This document shows, in pieces, positions 45,585 through 53,002 of a stretch of DNA of 64,000 nucleotides. Numbering within the stretch: position 1 is the stretch's first letter; each line of letters begins with the position of its first letter. The notes below the pieces were generated by a model. The model was not told where the DNA came from. It saw only the letters and a program-made list of their open reading frames with translations, and did no database searches. Source of the DNA: DATKAS01 sp963733765 (GTDB lineage: Bacteria; Actinomycetota; Acidimicrobiia; Acidimicrobiales; DATKAS01). The stretch covers positions 1,302,001 through 1,366,000 of the forward strand of contig CAVTEI010000003.1 in assembly GCA_963733765.1 (NCBI GenBank), given 5' to 3'. The position numbers and the translations under genes were made by a program.

Positions 45585-46550
45585 GTGTTGCACACGCCGC
45601 TGTGCGATCTGCTCGACATCGAGCATCCGATCATCCAGGCGGGGATGAGCACCTACACGTCGCCCGCGCTCGTTGCGGCCGTGACGAACGCCGGAGGTCT
45701 CGGCAGCCTCGGAGTGTGGCGCCGCGACGTCGGCCAGCTCGAGCGGGATCTCGCCGAGCTTCGAGGTCTCACGGACGGGAAGTTCGCGCTGAATCACGTA
45801 GTCCCGCAGCTGGATGACGCCGCGTTCACGTTGAGTCTCACCGCGAGGCCGGCCGTCATCTCGTTCGCGCTCGACGACGCCGGCGAGCTCATCGAGCGCG
45901 TGCACGACGCGGGCAGCCTCGCGATGCAGCAGATCACCACCGTCCGTCAGGCCGAAGAGGCCGCCGCACATGGCGTCGACATTCTCGTGGCCCAGGGCGG
46001 CGAAGCGGGCGGCTACGGCGGCGTCGTGGCGACGCTCGCGCTCGTGCCGCAGGTCGTCGACGCGGTGCACCCTGTGCCCGTCGTCGCGGCCGGAGGGATC
46101 GCCGACGGACGCGGCTTCGCCGCCGCGCTGGTGCTTGGCGCCGCAGGCGTCAACATCGGGAGCCGCTTCCTTGCGTGCGAGGAAGCGCCGATCAGCGCGG
46201 CCTGGAAGCAGGCGCTCGTGGACGGGTCGTCGGAAGAGTGGGTACAGGTCGAATTCCTCAACGTCCTCAGCCCCAATCCGGGGGTCACCGGCTATGGCAC
46301 GCGTGTGCGCGCCCGACGCAACGAGTTCACGGAGAAGTGGGAACAGCGGCGCTCGGAGCTTCCCGAGGTGGGCGGTGAGCTCGTCGGCGAGCTCACCCAG
46401 GCCGGCAAGGAAGGCGTCGACCTCATGATGGTCGGTGGGCAGAGCGCGGGGATGATCACAGAGGTGCTGCCCGCCGCCGAAGTGGTCCGTCGCCTCGTTG
46501 CCGAAGCCGAGGATGCGCTCGCTGCCGGGGCCGCGCTGGTCTCACGCTGA
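45585..46550 (+). CDS. Nitronate monooxygenase family protein (NMO, 2-nitropropane dioxygenase)
   Basis: A 321-residue FMN TIM-barrel protein. Features: CDLLDIEHPIIQAGMSTYTS, VTNAGGLGSLG, VDILVAQGGEAGGYGGVVAT (family signature with G-G-x-A/E-G-G) and VPVVAAGGIADGRGFAAALV with GAAGVNIGSRFLA. Such enzymes oxidise alkyl nitronates; some members instead reduce enoyl-ACP or quinones. GGGAGG precedes the GTG start 9 bases after the omega-amidase stop, so it is in the same operon. Confidence 0.9.
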   Translation: MLHTPLCDLLDIEHPIIQAGMSTYTSPALVAAVTNAGGLGSLGVWRRDVGQLERDLAELRGLTDGKFALNHVVPQLDDAAFTLSLTARPAVISFALDDAGELIERVHDAGSLAMQQITTVRQAEEAAAHGVDILVAQGGEAGGYGGVVATLALVPQVVDAVHPVPVVAAGGIADGRGFAAALVLGAAGVNIGSRFLACEEAPISAAWKQALVDGSSEEWVQVEFLNVLSPNPGVTGYGTRVRARRNEFTEKWEQRRSELPEVGGELVGELTQAGKEGVDLMMVGGQSAGMITEVLPAAEVVRRLVAEAEDALAAGAALVSR

Positions 46551-46552
46551 AG

Positions 46553-47911
46553 GTGGCGCCGCCCGACCTGAGTCGGTTGCTCGACACCGACGCCACCTCC
46601 CAGGCGGAAGCTGTTCGTCGTGGTGACGTCCGTGCGGACGAGCTTGTGCAGGCCGCGGTCGAGCGCACCCAAGATCGCGATGCCCGGATCGGCGCCGTCG
46701 TGTTCACTCGCTACGAGGAGGCGTTGCGCGAAGCGCGCACCGCCACCGGACCATTCGCCGGCGTTCCGATCATGATCAAGGACGGCGGCGAGGAGATTGC
46801 GGGATGTCAGTACGCGATCGGCACGCCGGTGCTGAAAGCGATCGGTCATCGCTCGGCGCGCACCACGCCGCTCACGCGTGCGCTGCAAGGACTCGGATTC
46901 GTCGTGATCGCCAAGACGAACGTCCCTGAGCTGTCCTCCGGCAACACCACCGAGCCATCCGCGTTCGGCCCCACGCGCAACCCGTGGGACCTCACCCGGA
47001 CCGCAGGCGGTTCGAGCGGAGGCTCGGCCGCGGCGGTCGCTGGTGGCATGGTCGCGATCGCACAGGGGAGCGACGGCACCGGCTCGTTGCGCTACCCCGC
47101 GAGCGCGTGCGGCGTCCTCACGCTCAAGCCGAGCGTCGGCCGGATCCCCGTAACGATCCCGCTCAGCGACGATCAGGGGCTGTGGACCGCGTTTGTGCTG
47201 ACGCGCCGCGCTCGCGACCTGAGCGCCGTGTATGTCGGTCTGGTGGGCGAGGAACCTGAGCCCGCGCCGAGCTCGCGGCGGGTCGGCCTCCTCGCTCACG
47301 ATCCCATGCTCGGCGCGCCCGTCGACCCCGCCTGCCGCGACGCGGTCCTGCGCGCCGGCGACGTGTTGGAAGGCCTGGGCCACCGAGTCGAGGCTGCGCA
47401 TCCTCGAGCACTCGACAACCTCTTCGGTCCCATCGGCGGTGCCCTCGACACGGCGATCGCGGACGCGCGGGCGAGTCAGCTGCGAACACTCGAGCGCCTC
47501 GTCGGCCGTCCCGTCGTCGAGGGCGATGTCGACGCCACGATGCTCGAGCAGGCGCGGCGACACAAGCCCGTGACGATCGAGGCCCGCGACGCCGCATTGC
47601 GGGAGATCAACGTGGCGATGAGCCCGATCGTCGATTGGTGGGACGAGTTCGACCTTCTCGTGACCCCGACGATGCGCCAACCGCCCTGGCCGCTCGGCGA
47701 GAGAACGGGTCCGCTTCATTCAGGCGTGTTCGCCGTGCCGTTCAGCTTCACCGGCCAACCCGCCCTCTCGGTCCCGCTGCATCGCACGGAGAGCGGGTTG
47801 CCCGTCGGTGTGCAGATCGTGGGCGCGCCGGGCGCCGATCGGTTGCTGCTCGACGTCGCCGCCGCGCTCGAAGCTGCGTCGCCTTGGCTGACGATCGCTC
47901 CCGCTCGGTAA
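46553..47911 (+). CDS. Amidase-signature family amidase
   Basis: A 452-residue AS-family hydrolase with a Ser-cisSer-Lys triad: Lys in VPIMIKDGGEEIAG, cis-Ser in TAGGSSGGSAAAVAGGMV and nucleophile Ser in GSDGTGSLRYPASACG. The order, the length and the C-terminal LPVGVQIVGAPGADRLLLDV fit general amidases acting on aliphatic or aryl amides. The GTG start is 2 bases after the NMO stop, placing it in the same operon as the aminotransferase, omega-amidase and NMO. It could hydrolyse the amide product of the nitrile hydratase at 58 kb, but the distance makes that speculative. Confidence 0.92.
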   Translation: MAPPDLSRLLDTDATSQAEAVRRGDVRADELVQAAVERTQDRDARIGAVVFTRYEEALREARTATGPFAGVPIMIKDGGEEIAGCQYAIGTPVLKAIGHRSARTTPLTRALQGLGFVVIAKTNVPELSSGNTTEPSAFGPTRNPWDLTRTAGGSSGGSAAAVAGGMVAIAQGSDGTGSLRYPASACGVLTLKPSVGRIPVTIPLSDDQGLWTAFVLTRRARDLSAVYVGLVGEEPEPAPSSRRVGLLAHDPMLGAPVDPACRDAVLRAGDVLEGLGHRVEAAHPRALDNLFGPIGGALDTAIADARASQLRTLERLVGRPVVEGDVDATMLEQARRHKPVTIEARDAALREINVAMSPIVDWWDEFDLLVTPTMRQPPWPLGERTGPLHSGVFAVPFSFTGQPALSVPLHRTESGLPVGVQIVGAPGADRLLLDVAAALEAASPWLTIAPAR

Positions 47912-47938
47912 GGTCGGGGTCCGACCGAGGGGGTTCAC

Positions 47939-48889
47939 GTGGAATCGTTCGATGGGTTGCTCGCTGTTGTCACCGGTGGCGGAACGGGGATGGGACGCGA
48001 GCTCGTCGTGCAGCTCGCCCGAGAGGGGTGCTCGGTCGCGGCGTGCGACGTGATCCCCGAGACGCTCGCCGAGACAGCGAAGCTCGCGGCCAACGAGGCC
48101 AAGCCGGGTGTGAAGATCACGACCCACATCTGCGACGTCGCGGACGCCGCGCAGATGGACAAGTTCCGCGACGAGGTCGTCCGCGAGCACGACACTGACC
48201 ACGTCAACCTGGTGTTCAACAATGCCGGCATCGGCGGCGGTGGTTCGTTCATCACGGGCGCTCGGGAGGAATGGGACCGCGTCTTCGGCATCTGCTGGGG
48301 CGGCGTGTACAACGGCAGCCGCGCGTTCGTGCCGCTGCTGGTCGCGAGCGACGACGGCTACCTCATCAACACCAGCAGCGTGAACGGCTTCTGGGCTTCG
48401 CTCGGCCCCGGCAACCCACACACCGCCTACAGCTCGGCGAAGTTCGCCGTGAAAGGGCTCTCCGAGGCGCTCATCGAGGACTTTCGCGTCAACGCTCCGC
48501 ACGTGAAGGTGGCCGTGGTCATGCCTGGCCACATCGGCACCGAGATCATCAACAACAGCCGCCGCATCATGGGAGGCAGAGAGCCGGACGACATGACCGC
48601 GGAGGATCTCGCCGAGGCCCGCAGGCAGATGGCCTCGCGTGGCTTCCCCGCCGATTCTGCGAGCGACGACGACATTCGCAACATGATCAAGGGCATGGCG
48701 GACATGTTCCGCAACAACGCCCCGGTCTCATCCGCGCAGGCCGCCACGGTCATCCTCGACGGCGTGAAGGCCGGCAAGTGGCGGATCCTCATCGGCGACG
48801 ATGCGCACGCGCTCGACAAGGCCGTCCACGCCGATCCCGAGGGCATCTACGGCGAAGGCGGCCTCGACCTGCAGTCGCTGCAGCGTTAG
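47939..48889 (+). CDS. Short-chain dehydrogenase/reductase
   Basis: An SDR of 316 residues, longer than usual by a C-terminal helical extension (DDDIRNMIKGMADMFRNNAP). Cofactor loop AVVTGGGTGMGRELVVQLAR, then ACDVIPET after beta-2 (NAD-type), LVFNNAGIGGGGSF for the NAG motif, the Ser in INTSSVNGF and Tyr/Lys in AYSSAKFAVKG. The start is a GTG behind GAGGGGG. It ends tail-to-tail with the PhyH gene. Oxidation of an alcohol or steroid-like substrate is likely; the substrate is unknown. Confidence 0.9.
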   Translation: MESFDGLLAVVTGGGTGMGRELVVQLAREGCSVAACDVIPETLAETAKLAANEAKPGVKITTHICDVADAAQMDKFRDEVVREHDTDHVNLVFNNAGIGGGGSFITGAREEWDRVFGICWGGVYNGSRAFVPLLVASDDGYLINTSSVNGFWASLGPGNPHTAYSSAKFAVKGLSEALIEDFRVNAPHVKVAVVMPGHIGTEIINNSRRIMGGREPDDMTAEDLAEARRQMASRGFPADSASDDDIRNMIKGMADMFRNNAPVSSAQAATVILDGVKAGKWRILIGDDAHALDKAVHADPEGIYGEGGLDLQSLQR

Positions 48890-49662
48890 CTGGCGCCGAG
48901 ATAGAGGTCCTTGTTCAGGAGGAACCGGGGGTAGGCACCCGCGTTCGTCGGGCGCGTGTGCAGCATCAACGGATGCATCAGGATGACCTCGCCCGCCGTC
49001 GCGGTGAGCTCGGCGACGCGGAGGGCGATGCCGTCGACTTCTTCCTCGCGATCGAAGAAGCGGGCGATCCGCTTCTCTGGCTCGCCGTCGGTACCGAGGT
49101 CGCATAAGTACTCGTAGCTGCGCATCAGCGACTTGCGGACCTGCGCTCCCTTCGCGCCGGGCCCAGGGGGATTCGCGGCGAAGTGCTGCGCGACCAGCCG
49201 GTGCGATCCAGTCAGGATCGTCATCCCGCCCGCACGCGGTGCGACATCGCCGAACATCGCGTGCACCTTGAGACCAGAGAGCGGGACGAGCGGCGCGGTG
49301 TAGTCGTGGTCGATGTGCCATGCCTTCCAGGGCACGGTCCAGGGCCGGAACGTCGGAAACAGCAGGAAGTACGCACCCCAATCGGCGGGCTGGCGCCAGC
49401 GCCCGGCTCCGACGAGGTCGTCGATGGCCCCGAGCGTGAGGCTGCTTCCGACGGCCTTGAACGCGGGGCGATCCTTGAGGTGCTGCAGGTGCGCGGGACT
49501 CTCGTCCAGCCAGGTGTTCGGGTTGTCGCGCTCGATGCCTTGCTTCGCCAGCTCGCTCCACACGACGTCGCGCATGTCCTCCGCCTCATCGTCGGTGAAC
49601 GCGCCGGGGACACGCACGTACCCATACGTGGCGAAATGGTCCCGGTCGGCGGGGGACAGCAC
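48886..49662 (-). CDS. Phytanoyl-CoA dioxygenase (PhyH)-family Fe(II)/2-oxoglutarate oxygenase
   Basis: A non-haem iron dioxygenase of about 258 residues. DRDHFATYGYVRVPGAFTDD is the family N-terminus. Metal ligands are the HxD of WHIDHDYTAP and the distal His of VILMHPLMLHTRPTNAGAYP, where the following Arg binds 2-oxoglutarate. AGGMTILTGSHRLVAQHFA is also typical. The start is uncertain: I choose the GTG at 49662, just before LSPADRDHF, because the earlier ATG at 49725 would add an unusual leader and leave no promoter room for the divergent gene. The hydroxylated substrate is unknown. Confidence 0.85.
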   Translation of the reverse strand: MLSPADRDHFATYGYVRVPGAFTDDEAEDMRDVVWSELAKQGIERDNPNTWLDESPAHLQHLKDRPAFKAVGSSLTLGAIDDLVGAGRWRQPADWGAYFLLFPTFRPWTVPWKAWHIDHDYTAPLVPLSGLKVHAMFGDVAPRAGGMTILTGSHRLVAQHFAANPPGPGAKGAQVRKSLMRSYEYLCDLGTDGEPEKRIARFFDREEEVDGIALRVAELTATAGEVILMHPLMLHTRPTNAGAYPRFLLNKDLYLGAS

Positions 49663-49723
49663 GTCGCTGACTGTGCCAGGTCGGCTCGTCGACCACGTCG
49701 GGATTGCTGGGTACGCTCCGCCC

Positions 49724-51004
49724 ATCGCCTCTTCGTTCCCCTCGTTCTTCCTGGTGCGCCAAGCGGTCCGCGGCCCCAAGGTCGACGACGTCGCGGCACG
49801 GGTGACCGAGACATTGTCGTCGCTCGACTTGGGCCGGAAGGTACGGCCCGGCGATCGCGTGGCGGTCACCGCCGGAAGTCGGGGCATCGCCAACGTCGCG
49901 ACGGCGATTGCCGCGACGGTCGCGCATCTGCGCGCGCTCGGAGCCGAGCCGCTCGTCGTGCCCGCGATGGGGAGCCATGGCGGCGGAACGGCTGAGGGGC
50001 AGGTCGAGCTCCTCGCGTCGTACGGCATCACCGAGGCGACCTGTGGCTGCCCGATCGTGGCGAGCATGGACACGGTCAGCCTCGGCGAGTCCAAGCTCGG
50101 CTTCCCGATGCTGTTCGATCGAGTCGCAAGCGAGGCTGACCATGTCGTCCTCGTCAATCGGGTGAAGACCCACACGATGTTCACGGGCCCCGTCGAGAGC
50201 GGACTGGCGAAGATGGCGATGATCGGGCTCGGCAAGCAGGCGGGTGCGGCTATCTACCACCAGGCCATCGTCGAGCACGGTTGGACGACGGTGATCGACG
50301 ACGTCGTACCGGTCGTGCTCGAGAAGGGGAAGATCCTCGCTGGCGTCGCGCTCGTCGAGCGAGGCGATGAGGAAACGGCACGTGTCGAAGCCCTCCCTGC
50401 CGAGGCGATCCTCACCGACGAGCCCGCCCTGCTCGCCGACTCGCGCCGTTGGATGGCGACACTCCCGTTCACCGACATCGACCTGCTGCTCGTCGACGAG
50501 ATCGGCAAGAACATCAGTGGTGCCGGCCTCGATCCCACGGTCGTCGGCCGGAAGGACTCGCTGCACATGGCCGACCCCGGCCGCGACCTGAGAGTCCGGT
50601 TCATCGCCGCTCGCAACCTCTCGGAGGACACGCACGGCAACGCGATCGGGGTCGGGATCGCCGAGTTCTGCCGTTCGCGGCTGCTCCGCGGCATGGACGT
50701 GGAAGCCACGAGGCTGAACGCGTTCACCGCCGGCGACATTGCGCCGGCGATGGCGTCACTCGACTTCGAGACCGACGTCGAGATCGTGGACACGGCGCTC
50801 TCGATGATCGGGCTGCGCGCCCCCCACGAGGCCAGAGCCATCTGGATGCGCAACACGCTCGCGGTCGACGTCGTCGCCTGCTCCGACGCGCTGCGCGACG
50901 AGGCCGACCTGCGCGACGACATCGAAGTGCTCACGTCGCCCGCGCCGCTGCCGTTCGACGCCGAAGGAAACCTCCCCGACTTCCTCCCGCGCTCGGGCTG
51001 GTAG
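49724..51004 (+). CDS. LarA-like (lactate racemase N-terminal domain) protein, non-canonical start
   Basis: About 427 residues. The N-terminal domain is LarA-like: GDRVAVTAGSRGIANVATAI, VPAMGSHGGGTAEGQ, then VVLVNRVKTHTMFTGPVESG and LAKMAMIGLGKQAGAAIYHQ. The remainder (LVDEIGKNISGAGLDPTVVG and onwards) is conserved in actinobacterial relatives but has no named function, so racemase activity is not implied. Homologous text (SFPSFFLVRQAV) begins before any ATG, GTG or TTG; the first candidate codon is an ATC at 49724, six bases after a TACGCT promoter hexamer. If that is not used, the first standard start is the GTG at 49754. No larB, larC or larE genes are nearby. Confidence 0.75.
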   Translation: MASSFPSFFLVRQAVRGPKVDDVAARVTETLSSLDLGRKVRPGDRVAVTAGSRGIANVATAIAATVAHLRALGAEPLVVPAMGSHGGGTAEGQVELLASYGITEATCGCPIVASMDTVSLGESKLGFPMLFDRVASEADHVVLVNRVKTHTMFTGPVESGLAKMAMIGLGKQAGAAIYHQAIVEHGWTTVIDDVVPVVLEKGKILAGVALVERGDEETARVEALPAEAILTDEPALLADSRRWMATLPFTDIDLLLVDEIGKNISGAGLDPTVVGRKDSLHMADPGRDLRVRFIAARNLSEDTHGNAIGVGIAEFCRSRLLRGMDVEATRLNAFTAGDIAPAMASLDFETDVEIVDTALSMIGLRAPHEARAIWMRNTLAVDVVACSDALRDEADLRDDIEVLTSPAPLPFDAEGNLPDFLPRSGW

Positions 51005-51031
51005 CCCCGACCCCTCCCCTTCCGCCGCGTG

Positions 51032-51068
51032 TGGTCACCAGCGGCACTATGCGGCCGGCTGGTGACCA
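51032..51068. terminator. 11-base inverted repeat downstream of the LarA-like gene
   Basis: TGGTCACCAGC and GCTGGTGACCA are perfect complements separated by 15 bases, starting 28 bases after the stop codon. It could be a terminator stem (no T run follows) or an operator for the binding-protein gene, whose start is 85 bases further on. Confidence 0.45.
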
Positions 51069-51103
51069 AACGGTCGTTCCCACTTGCGTTGGCTGGCCGA
51101 CCC

Positions 51104-51141
51104 GTATTGAATACCTGACTAATCCGATCAACTTTATAGGA
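51104..51141 (+). promoter_or_regulatory. AT-rich promoter region of the binding-protein gene with GTATT-G-AATAC palindrome
   Basis: In otherwise GC-rich DNA, a palindrome GTATT-G-AATAC (51104-51114) is followed by CCTGACTAATCCGATCAAC, TTTATAGG and a Shine-Dalgarno AGGAG 11 bases before the ATG. This is a clear promoter and leader; the regulator is unknown. Confidence 0.4.
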
Positions 51142-51152
51142 GTTAGTTCCTC

Positions 51153-52241
51153 ATGATCCGTCGTCGTCCGAAGAAGCTCCTGGTCACCGCCCTGGTTCTC
51201 GCCCTGCTGGCGATCGCCGCGGGGTGCGGAGGCGATGACGGCGCGGCGGCGAGTGGCACCGACGCGACCGGCGAGGCGACCGGCGAGGCCGTGACGCTAC
51301 GCCTCGGGTACTTCGCGAACGTCACGCACGCGACGCCGCTCGTCGGCGTCTCGGAGGGCCTGTACGCCGACGCGCTCGGCAGCGATGTGACGCTCGAGAC
51401 GGCGATATTCAATGCCGGTCCGGCCGAGATCGAGGCGCTGTTCGCGGAGGCGATCGACGCGGGGTACATCGGTCCGAACCCGGCGGTGAACGGCTTCGTG
51501 CAGTCCGACGGCGACGCGCTGCGCATCGTCTCGGGTGCGACGTCAGGCGGCGCTTTCCTCGTCGTCAAACCCGGCATCACGTCGGCCGCCGACCTCGCCG
51601 GCACGGTGCTCGCCACGCCTTCGCTCGGCAACACGCAAGACGTCGCACTGCGGGCCTACCTGAAGGAGAACGGACTGACCGCGGACACCAGCGGCGGCGG
51701 CGACGTCTCGATCCGCCCGCAGGAGAACGCCGCGACGCTTGATGCGTTCAAGGCGGGTGACATCGACGGGGCATGGGTGCCCGAGCCGTGGGCCACTCGT
51801 CTGGTCGTCGAAGGCGGAGGTGAGGTCCTCGTTGACGAGCGCGACTTGTGGCCGGACGGCCGTTTCGCGACCACGGTGCTGATGGTCAGCAAGAGCTTCC
51901 TCGACGACCATCCGGATGTTGTGAAGCGCCTCATCGAAGGGCAGCTCGCGACCGAGGCGTTCATCGACGCCAACGAAGCCGAGGCGCAGACGATCGTGAA
52001 CGATCAGATCGAGGCGATCACGGAGAAGCGCATGAACGACGAGGTGCTCGGGACGGCCTGGACGAGCTTGGAGTTCACGAACGATCCCGTCGCCAGCTCG
52101 GTTGCGCAGTCCGCGGCCGATGCCGCCGATGTCGGCCTGCTGCCCGAAGTGCCCGATCTCGACGGTCTCTTCGACCTCACGCTGCTCAATCAGGTGCTCG
52201 AAGCGAGAGGCGATCCTCCGGTCAGCGCCGCGACGTCATAG
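51153..52241 (+). CDS. Sulfonate/nitrate-type ABC transporter substrate-binding lipoprotein (orphan)
   Basis: A 362-residue periplasmic-type binding protein of the SsuA/TauA/NMT1 family. The signal peptide LLVTALVLALLAIAAGC ends in a lipobox (AAGC), so it is a lipoprotein anchored outside the membrane. Ligand-domain text: VTLRLGYFANVTHATPLVGV, FNAGPAEIEALFAEAIDAGY and DIDGAWVPEPWATRLVVEGG. No permease or ATPase gene lies beside it, which is unusual. The downstream CDGSH and molybdenum genes are in the same orientation after 42 bases. The ligand, whether sulfonate, taurine, nitrate or a thiamine precursor, cannot be read from sequence. Confidence 0.9.
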   Translation: MIRRRPKKLLVTALVLALLAIAAGCGGDDGAAASGTDATGEATGEAVTLRLGYFANVTHATPLVGVSEGLYADALGSDVTLETAIFNAGPAEIEALFAEAIDAGYIGPNPAVNGFVQSDGDALRIVSGATSGGAFLVVKPGITSAADLAGTVLATPSLGNTQDVALRAYLKENGLTADTSGGGDVSIRPQENAATLDAFKAGDIDGAWVPEPWATRLVVEGGGEVLVDERDLWPDGRFATTVLMVSKSFLDDHPDVVKRLIEGQLATEAFIDANEAEAQTIVNDQIEAITEKRMNDEVLGTAWTSLEFTNDPVASSVAQSAADAADVGLLPEVPDLDGLFDLTLLNQVLEARGDPPVSAATS

Positions 52242-52283
52242 CTCGAAACGTCCTAGCGTCGTCGGCGGCCGAGAGGAGCGCCG

Positions 52284-52967
52284 ATGTCGATCACCGACTC
52301 GCCCGGACCCCGGATCACGGTCACCCCAAACGGGCCGTACCACGTCGTTGGCGATGTCCCGGTGGTCGTCAAAGCCCAAGTCGAGACCGAGCTCGGCGAA
52401 CCGATTGCGTGGGCGGCTGGTCCCGAGCTCGCACACAAGGCGCGCTACGCGCTGTGTCGATGCGGTCAATCGGCGCGGAAGCCGTTCTGTGACGGCACGC
52501 ATCTCCGAGTGGCTTTCGAAGCCGAGGATGCGATTCGCGAACGGCACGCCACGGAGTACCCCGGTACCGGCGTCACCCTCCTCGACGACCGTGACATCTG
52601 CGTCCACGCCGGCTTCTGCGGCACCGCCATCACGAACGTCTGGAAGATGGTGCGCAAGACCGACGACACCACGGTTCGTTCGATGCTGATCGCGATGGTG
52701 GAACGGTGCCCTTCGGGAGCGATCACGTACTCGCTCGACGGCGGTGCGACCGAGAACGAGCCTCGTCTCCGTACCGAGATCGGGGTGAACGTCAACGGGC
52801 CGCTGTGGGTGACGGGCGGAATACCCGTAGAGGTCGGCGACGAAGGGCCGCTCCCTGCGCGCAACCGCGTGGCGCTGTGCCGATGCGGGGCGTCGGGCCG
52901 CAAGCCGCTGTGCGACGGGAGTCACAAGGCCGTCGGATTCGTAGACGACCCTCGCCCGAGCGAGTAA
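52284..52967 (+). CDS. Iron-sulfur protein with two CDGSH motifs and a central [4Fe-4S]-type domain
   Basis: 227 residues. Two CDGSH sites, CRCGQSARKPFCDGTH (near residue 58) and CRCGASGRKPLCDGSH (near residue 197), each carry the three Cys and one His that hold a [2Fe-2S] cluster. Between them is a ferredoxin-like segment DRDICVHAGFCGTAITNVWK with MVERCPSGAITYSLDGG, typical of the mono-cluster Fer4_19 domain. It is probably a cytoplasmic electron carrier. It precedes the molybdopterin oxidoreductase by 35 bases, suggesting it is that enzyme's redox partner. GAGGAG precedes the ATG. Confidence 0.9.
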   Translation: MSITDSPGPRITVTPNGPYHVVGDVPVVVKAQVETELGEPIAWAAGPELAHKARYALCRCGQSARKPFCDGTHLRVAFEAEDAIRERHATEYPGTGVTLLDDRDICVHAGFCGTAITNVWKMVRKTDDTTVRSMLIAMVERCPSGAITYSLDGGATENEPRLRTEIGVNVNGPLWVTGGIPVEVGDEGPLPARNRVALCRCGASGRKPLCDGSHKAVGFVDDPRPSE

Positions 52968-53002
52968 GTTCACCAACAGAACTCACTGCTTCGGGAGGAC
53001 TC

